Assembly: GCA_021801255.1 (NCBI GenBank)
Contig: JAJYYH010000016.1
Location: forward strand, 1-49,632
Direction of reading: 5' to 3'
Source of the DNA: Pseudomonadota bacterium
Lineage (GTDB): Bacteria > Pseudomonadota > Alphaproteobacteria > Acetobacterales > Acetobacteraceae
DNA: 49,632 nucleotides
Both the position numbers and the translations under genes were made by a program. Under the pieces are notes generated by a model. It was not told where the DNA came from and made no database searches. It saw only the letters and a program-made list of their open reading frames with translations. Every line of letters starts with the position of its first letter. Position 1 is the stretch's first letter. Below, piece by piece: positions 43,113-49,632 of the stretch.

Positions 43113-43177
43113 AGGGGCTTGCAGTCGCGCGGCGGTGTAGCCGCCGGGGGAATTTTCGTCAACCGCGGCGCGGTATT

Positions 43178-43708
43178 TCAGGCTTTGCGCCAGCCGGGCT
43201 TGCTGGGATCGACCCATTTCAGTCCGACCGGCCCCATGCCGCAGAGCGCGATCACCGCCGGCTCCTTCATGCCCGATTTCACCCCGTCATAATGCGGCGT
43301 GCCGGCGACCCGGCGCACGAAACTCCCGGCCGGCGCCGGCACCGTGCGGTCGGGATCGAAATCGGGGCCGCTATTGACCATCCAGATGCCCGAGAGAACG
43401 ACGCAGAGCCGATCGGTCAGATAGGTATGCGGTGCGCTCATGTAGCCGGGATACCATTTGATCAGAATGAGATAGAGACCAGGCTCGGTGGTGCCGCCCC
43501 AGAGCGCCGCGGTTTCGACCGATTTCGGCGGAAAATCGCCAGGCTGCGGCTGCCAGGCGATTTCCTGGGGCAGGCGGACGATGGTCTCGCTGGGATCGAG
43601 CGGGCTCGCCTCCGCCAACCCGGCGAGGGCCAGGGGCAGCATCGCCGCCAAGGGGGCGATCAGCAGATCGCGCCGCATCGGCGGGGCGGGATCGGGTTGC
43701 TCGGTCAT
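43178..43708 (-). CDS. Exported cupin-domain protein with Tat-like signal
   Basis: The 176-residue precursor has a twin-arginine-like leader (MRRDLLIAPLAAMLPLALAGLAEA, from about residue 11). It is followed by a single cupin barrel with YPGYMSAPHTYLTDRLCVVLSGIW (spanning about 89-112) and PAGSFVRRVAGTPHYDGV (about 130-147); the histidines there could bind metal. Similar small cupins appear as periplasmic DUF4437-like proteins of unknown activity. Its ATG overlaps the thiD stop by four bases, so it is translationally coupled to a thiamine gene, which is the only functional hint. The much longer upstream frame runs antisense-like through thiD and is not used. Confidence 0.75.
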   Translation of the reverse strand: MTEQPDPAPPMRRDLLIAPLAAMLPLALAGLAEASPLDPSETIVRLPQEIAWQPQPGDFPPKSVETAALWGGTTEPGLYLILIKWYPGYMSAPHTYLTDRLCVVLSGIWMVNSGPDFDPDRTVPAPAGSFVRRVAGTPHYDGVKSGMKEPAVIALCGMGPVGLKWVDPSKPGWRKA

Positions 43709-44541
43709 GGCGGGTCGGTCTCCTCGGAACCTCGATCCGGCGCCGCGAGCCACCGCCGCGCCACCGTCACCGAATGATTGAGCGGGCCGTGGCCGCGGCC
43801 AAAGCCGGGCGCGGCGGCGATCGCCTGTTGCACATAAGCATGCGCGCGCGCCACCGACGCGGCAAGCGCCATCCCCTGCGCGAGCCCGGCTGCAACCGCG
43901 CTCGCCAGCGTGCAGCCAGTGCCGTGTGTATGGCGCGTGGCGATGCGCGGCGCCGCGAACGCCTCCATCCCCGCCGCGGTCGCGAGCAGATCGACCACCC
44001 TCTCGCCGGGCAAATGCCCCCCCTTGAGCAGCACCGCCGGCACGCCGAGCGCGCGGAGCGCCACCGCCGCCCCGCGCATCCCGGCGAGATCGGCAATGCG
44101 CACCCCGAGCAGCGCCTCGGCCTCCGGCAGGTTGGGGGTGAGCAGCGTGGCCATGGGCAGCAGCCGCTCGCGGAGCAGCGCCAGCGCCGCGCCCTCGATC
44201 AGGCGCCGCCCGCTGCTCGCCACCATCACCGGATCGAGCACGATGGGCAGCCCGCACCCGGCCAGCGACTCGATCACCACCGCGACCGCCGCCGCGTCGC
44301 CGAGCATGCCGATCTTCACCACATCCGCCCCCGGATCGGCGAGCGCCACCACGATCTGGCGGCACAGCAGCGCGGGCGGCACCGGCCAGACCTCATGCAC
44401 GGCCATGCTATCCTGCACGGTGAGTGCGGTGATGGCGGTCGCCCCGAACGCGCCGAGCGCGGTGAGTGTCTTGAGGTCGGCCTGCACCCCGGCGCCACCG
44501 CCCGAATCCGAGCCGGCAATCACCAGAACCCGACCACGCAT
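43705..44541 (-). CDS. thiD: Hydroxymethylpyrimidine/phosphomethylpyrimidine kinase
   Basis: The 278-residue ribokinase-fold enzyme phosphorylates HMP and HMP-phosphate in thiamine biosynthesis. The substrate motif GSDSGGGAGVQADLKT (10-25), VLDPVMVASSG (about 101-111) and the anion-hole HTHGTGCTLASA (about 208-219) are intact. Length is slightly above the usual 265. No Shine-Dalgarno precedes the ATG; a GC-rich repeat begins 7 nt upstream and may have displaced it. The exported cupin gene is coupled downstream. No TPP riboswitch is visible in the 132-nt upstream spacer. Confidence 0.93.
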   Translation of the reverse strand: MRGRVLVIAGSDSGGGAGVQADLKTLTALGAFGATAITALTVQDSMAVHEVWPVPPALLCRQIVVALADPGADVVKIGMLGDAAAVAVVIESLAGCGLPIVLDPVMVASSGRRLIEGAALALLRERLLPMATLLTPNLPEAEALLGVRIADLAGMRGAAVALRALGVPAVLLKGGHLPGERVVDLLATAAGMEAFAAPRIATRHTHGTGCTLASAVAAGLAQGMALAASVARAHAYVQQAIAAAPGFGRGHGPLNHSVTVARRWLAAPDRGSEETDPP

Positions 44542-44547
44542 TAAGAA

Positions 44548-44666
44548 AAGGCCAGGGGCTCTGCCCCTGGACCCCGCTGGGGCCAGCGGCCCCAGACCCG
44601 CATTTCGGGAAGGATTGCAAAGGCTTCGCCTTTGCTGGGGGTCCAGGGGGCAAAGCCCCCTGACCT
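44548..44666. repeat. Dispersed GC-rich hairpin repeat, copy C (full length)
   Basis: This is the longest copy, about 119 bp. Outer hairpins AGGGGCTCTGCCCCT (44554-44568) and GGGGGCAAAGCCCCC (44646-44660) flank a core CTGGGGCC-AGC-GGCCCCAG (44577-44595) and an inner GCAAAGGCTTCGCCTTTGC hairpin. The outer ends, CCAGGGG...GGTCCAGGGGG, are roughly inverted, giving the whole unit dyad symmetry. It separates glmM from thiD. Confidence 0.8.
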
Positions 44667-44673
44667 TGACCGA

Positions 44674-46044
44674 TTAGAGCGCCGCCAGCACATCCTCGGC
44701 CTCGGCGGTAATCACGGCGCGGAGTTCGCCGACGATCTCGGCGACCAGCGCCGCATCCTCGGCCTCGGCCATGACACGGATCACCGGCTCGGTGCCGCTC
44801 GGGCGGATCAGCAGGCGGCCGGTGCCGGCAAGCCGCGCCTCCGCCGCCACGATCGCCGCGGCGACACGCGGGCGGTTGAGCGGCGAAGGGCCCTGGAAGC
44901 GGATGCTTTCGAGCTTCTGCGGCAGCGGCGTGAAGACGCCGCAGACCTCGCTCGCCGGCCGCCCGGCGGCCACCAGCACCGCCAGCACCTGTAGCGCCGC
45001 GACCAGCCCGTCGCCGGTGGTGGCGAAATCGGAGAGAATGATGTGGCCCGACTGCTCACCCCCGATATTCAATCCGTTGGCGCGCATCCGCTCGGCAACA
45101 TAGCGATCGCCGACCTGCGTGCGATAAAGAGCGAGACCCTGGCCGGCGAGGAAGCGCTCCAGCCCGAGATTGGACATCACGGTGGCGACCACGCCGCCGC
45201 CGGCCAATTGCCCAGCCTCCTGCCAGCGCCGGGCGATGAGGGCCAGGATCTGGTCGCCATCGATCACCTGGCCGCGCTCATCGACGAGAACCAGCCGGTC
45301 GGCGTCGCCATCGAGAGCGATGCCGAGATCGGCGCCCTCGGCCAGGACATGCGCGCAGAGCAGCGCCGGATCGGTCGAGCCGCAGCCCTGATTGATGTTG
45401 AACCCATCGGGCGCCACGCCCAGCGGCACCACCTGGGCGCCGAGTTCCCAGAGAATGGTGGGCGCGACGCGATAGGCCGCACCATGGGCGCAATCGAGCA
45501 CGATCTTCAGCCCATCGAGCCGGCGCCCGCGCGGAAACGTCGCCTTCGCCGCCTCGATATAGCGGCCCGGCGCATCTTCCAGCCTTGCTGCCCGGCCGAG
45601 ATGTTCGGGGGCGGCGAGCCGGGTGGAGAGATCGCGCGCCATCAGCGCCTCGATCTCCAACTCGGTGGTATCGGAGAGCTTGTAGCCGTCGGGATCGAAG
45701 AGCTTGATGCCGTTATCCTGATAGGGGTTGTGCGAGGCCGAGATCATCACGCCGAGATCAGCGCGCAGGCTGCGCGCGAGCATGGCGATTGCCGGGGTCG
45801 GCAGCGGCCCGACCAGCACCACGTCCATCCCGGCGCCGATGAAGCCGGCGGTCAAGGCGGGTTCGATCATGTAGCCCGAGAGCCGGGTGTCCTTGCCGAT
45901 CACCACGCGATGGCGATGATCGCCGCGGGTGAACAGAAATCCCGCCGCCTGACCGAGACGGAGCGCGATCTCCGCGGTCATCGGCGCGGCGTTGGCGGTG
46001 CCTCGTATGCCGTCGGTGCCGAACAAGCGCCGGATCTGGTTCAT
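44674..46044 (-). CDS. glmM: Phosphoglucosamine mutase
   Basis: The 456-residue enzyme converts glucosamine-6-phosphate to glucosamine-1-phosphate for UDP-GlcNAc, the precursor of peptidoglycan and [14 protein letters not shown] (8-18), the phosphoserine loop [17 protein letters not shown] (about 98-114), metal loop LDGDADRL (about 244-251), sugar loop GGEQSGHI (about 328-335) and phosphate loop [12 protein letters not shown] (about 415-426) are all present. The ATG at 46044 follows GGGAG by 10 nt and gives the family N-terminus. It follows folP by 40 nt, as in many proteobacteria. Confidence 0.97.
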   Translation of the reverse strand: MNQIRRLFGTDGIRGTANAAPMTAEIALRLGQAAGFLFTRGDHRHRVVIGKDTRLSGYMIEPALTAGFIGAGMDVVLVGPLPTPAIAMLARSLRADLGVMISASHNPYQDNGIKLFDPDGYKLSDTTELEIEALMARDLSTRLAAPEHLGRAARLEDAPGRYIEAAKATFPRGRRLDGLKIVLDCAHGAAYRVAPTILWELGAQVVPLGVAPDGFNINQGCGSTDPALLCAHVLAEGADLGIALDGDADRLVLVDERGQVIDGDQILALIARRWQEAGQLAGGGVVATVMSNLGLERFLAGQGLALYRTQVGDRYVAERMRANGLNIGGEQSGHIILSDFATTGDGLVAALQVLAVLVAAGRPASEVCGVFTPLPQKLESIRFQGPSPLNRPRVAAAIVAAEARLAGTGRLLIRPSGTEPVIRVMAEAEDAALVAEIVGELRAVITAEAEDVLAAL

Positions 46045-46084
46045 CAGCCAAAAACTCCCTTCTCCCTCGCCCCCGCGCGGAGCT

Positions 46085-47125
46085 TTACGCCACCGCCGCC
46101 CCCTGCGAAAGGCTCCGCCAGACGCGCACGGCCTGCACGGTTTCGGCCACATCATGGACGCGAAGAATGAACGCGCCATGACCAAGCGCGTAAAGCCCGG
46201 CCGCGATCGAGCCCGGCGCGCGGCGCGGCGCCGCCGTCTCGCCCGCGGCGAGCCCAACCAGGCGCTTGCGCGAAACCCCGATGAGCAGCGGACAGCCGAG
46301 ATTGGCGAACAGCGCGAGCCGGCGCAGCAGGTCGAGATTCTGCGTCCCTTCCTTGGCAAAGCCGAAGCCGGGGTCGAGCGCGATGCGCTCGCGGGCGACG
46401 CCCGCCGCGATCGCCTCTTCGAGCCGCACGGCCAGCTCGGCCACCACCTCGACCGCGACATCGCCATAGGTCGCGCTCGATTTCATCGTCGCCGGCGTGC
46501 CGCGCATGTGCATGATCACGACCGGGCAACCGCGCGCGGCTACCAGCGCCCGGGCGGCAGGGTCAAAGGTCAGGCCGGAAACGTCGTTGATGATTGCCGC
46601 CCCGGCATCGAGCGCCGCCGCCATGGTGGCGGCGTGGCGGGTATCGACCGAGACCAGAACCCCCTGGCGCGCCAGCCCCCGCACCACGGGCAGGATGCGC
46701 GCCCGCTCCTCCGCCGCCGGCACCTCGGCACTGCCTGGCCGCGTGCTCTCGCCGCCGATATCGATGATCGCCGCCCCCGCCTCGGCCATCGCCAGCCCGG
46801 CGGCGATCGCGTCCTCGTGCCCGGAATACCGCCCGCCATCGCTGAAACTATCGGGGGTGACGTTGAGGATCCCCATGACCGCCGGCACGTCCGGGGCGAG
46901 ACCCGCCCAAGGCGCGCGCGGCACTGTGAGACGAGCCAAGGTCTCGGCCCAGGCGGGGGGAATTTCGGCAACCGGCAGCAGGTGCGAACCGTCCGCGCTG
47001 ATCAATCGGACGAGAGAAAAAGCCAGATTCCCGCCGCCAAGCCAGCGCGCGCGCTGAGCGGCCACGGCTTCCGCCGCCGCCGGGCCGTCCAGCAGACCGA
47101 GCGGCTCGATCAGCCGCACGACCAA
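46085..47125 (-). CDS. folP: Dihydropteroate synthase
   Basis: The 346-residue protein joins p-aminobenzoate to hydroxymethyl-dihydropterin in folate synthesis and is the sulfonamide target. The TIM-barrel motifs [14 protein letters not shown] (about 84-97), [11 protein letters not shown] (about 121-131), INDVSG (about 177-182), MHMRGTP (about 203-209), [13 protein letters not shown] (about 249-261) and GVSRKRL (about 279-285) are complete. An N-terminal extension of about 75 residues before the barrel is longer than in E. coli. Start: TTG at 47125 or GTG at 47119, both just after AGGA and 6-12 nt past the ftsH stop; the first gives the listed length. Confidence 0.95.
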   Translation of the reverse strand: MVVRLIEPLGLLDGPAAAEAVAAQRARWLGGGNLAFSLVRLISADGSHLLPVAEIPPAWAETLARLTVPRAPWAGLAPDVPAVMGILNVTPDSFSDGGRYSGHEDAIAAGLAMAEAGAAIIDIGGESTRPGSAEVPAAEERARILPVVRGLARQGVLVSVDTRHAATMAAALDAGAAIINDVSGLTFDPAARALVAARGCPVVIMHMRGTPATMKSSATYGDVAVEVVAELAVRLEEAIAAGVARERIALDPGFGFAKEGTQNLDLLRRLALFANLGCPLLIGVSRKRLVGLAAGETAAPRRAPGSIAAGLYALGHGAFILRVHDVAETVQAVRVWRSLSQGAAVA

Positions 47126-47131
47126 GCCGTC

Positions 47132-49063
<1,932 letters not shown>

Positions 49064-49217
49064 ATGATCCGACCCCGTGGCCCCTCGATCGAGGCCTGTC
49101 TCAGCCCGCCCGCCTAACGCCTCGCCGGCCCCCGCGCGAGCTCTCCTGCGGGCCGGTCCATCGATAGAACATAGGGTGTCGGAAGGCTTTGCGCATCCCC
49201 AATCATGCGGGTCTCCC

Positions 49218-49632
49218 TCATTCCTGCTCGGCGAGCGGGCGGGGAGGGGTGAAAATGATCGCGAACGCCGCCGCGGCGGCCGGGTCGGGGTAGCCGAGAT
49301 GGGGTACGATCAGCGTCCCCGAGCCGGCTTCGGCGCGAAGCGCGGGAAGGGAGCCGAGCACCGCCGCTGGCCAGGCGCTCGCCCGACGCAGCGGTGGCCC
49401 GGCCGCGCCGAGCGCGCCGAGTGTCATCGCGGGAAATCCCGCCGGCAGGGCCAGAAGGCGGAACCGCCCATCCCAGAGAGTCCCCGGCCGGGCGGTGACG
49501 GGTGCGGCCAGGGCCGCGGCCTCGCGCACCAGCAGCCAGCCTCCGCGAAAACGCCCGACACCGAGGCGGCCGGCCGGCAGCAGCCGCACGCCGGCGAGCG
49601 TCGCCGCGCGCGGCGCCGCGGCGAGCGCCGCA
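49218..49632 (-). CDS. tilS: tRNA(Ile)-lysidine synthase, C-terminal part
   Basis: The minus-strand frame is open from the window edge to a stop at 49218. The visible 137 residues ([16 protein letters not shown], then [28 protein letters not shown] and SLPALR) match the degenerate C-terminal substrate-binding region of TilS rather than its catalytic N-terminus, which is outside the window. Position directly upstream of ftsH is the conserved tilS position. TilS converts the wobble cytidine of tRNA-Ile(CAU) to lysidine. The call rests on both C-terminal pattern and synteny. Confidence 0.75.
   Translation of the reverse strand, partial: AALAAAPRAATLAGVRLLPAGRLGVGRFRGGWLLVREAAALAAPVTARPGTLWDGRFRLLALPAGFPAMTLGALGAAGPPLRRASAWPAAVLGSLPALRAEAGSGTLIVPHLGYPDPAAAAAFAIIFTPPRPLAEQE

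Overview
The window reads as chromosomal DNA of a GC-rich alphaproteobacterium. The best guess is a member of the Acetobacteraceae/Rhodospirillales. This rests on gene order (tilS-ftsH-folP-glmM and kdsD-lptC-lptA-lptB-rpoN-hpf), on protein style (FixJ-type regulators, a YkoE-like ECF transporter, WXXGXW lipoproteins) and on GC-rich intergenic repeats of a kind I associate with acetic-acid-bacteria relatives. The family-level placement is inference.

Layout. 1-1053: edge of an insertion sequence, a truncated secreted-protein gene and a large perfect inverted repeat. 1054-2957 (minus): an atypical NRAMP metal transporter behind a small unknown gene. 3300-7901 (plus): a putative sigma54-driven operon of a YkoE-like ECF transporter (S component, double ATPase, T component) and an acetamidase/formamidase. 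8138-9935: WrbA quinone reductase and a GT4 glycosyltransferase. 9959-15818: a divergent pair made of a Dps-like ferritin fused to a response-regulator receiver (minus) and a 1468-residue CheB-CheR-PAS-kinase-receiver-receiver-LuxR protein (plus). 15853-22930: UDP-glucuronate decarboxylase, methyltransferase, GST, SDR, gamma-glutamyltransferase-like protein and a TPR-glycosyltransferase. 23162-23710: a secreted six-repeat protein with an FNR/FixK-type promoter and a strong terminator. 24416-29211: the prkA-DUF444-spoVR stress operon. 29378-33865 (minus): a 1495-residue GAF/PAS/GGDEF/globin/GAF/EAL cyclic-di-GMP enzyme. 34061-36464: two lipoproteins, polyphosphate glucokinase, a flavin-reductase-like protein and a DUF1192 protein. 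36506-42214 (minus): hpf, rpoN, lptB, lptA, lptC and kdsD, tightly packed. 42349-49632 (minus): rnd, tRNA-Leu(CAG), a Tat-type cupin, thiD, glmM, folP, ftsH and the 3' end of tilS.

How the parts fit. The housekeeping right half (envelope transport of LPS, KDO synthesis, peptidoglycan precursor, folate, proteolysis) is ordinary. The left half is accessory and sensory. The most unusual locus is 9959-15818. There, a Dps fold that keeps four of five ferroxidase ligands but has Leu for the conserved Glu carries a complete receiver domain. It faces a giant kinase that carries two more receivers and its own DNA-binding domain. I propose that this is a phosphorelay-controlled ferritin/nucleoid-protein system. 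The second candidate is the ECF-amidase operon: a textbook -24/-12 element lies 46 nt before the start codon, pointing to nitrogen-regulated uptake and hydrolysis of an unidentified amide or pyrimidine. Two repeat families are dispersed between genes: a GC-rich hairpin element (3299, 29237, 44548, with a fragment at 15791) and a MITE-like AT-richer element (7918, 16864). In two places a repeat supplies the end of a coding sequence.
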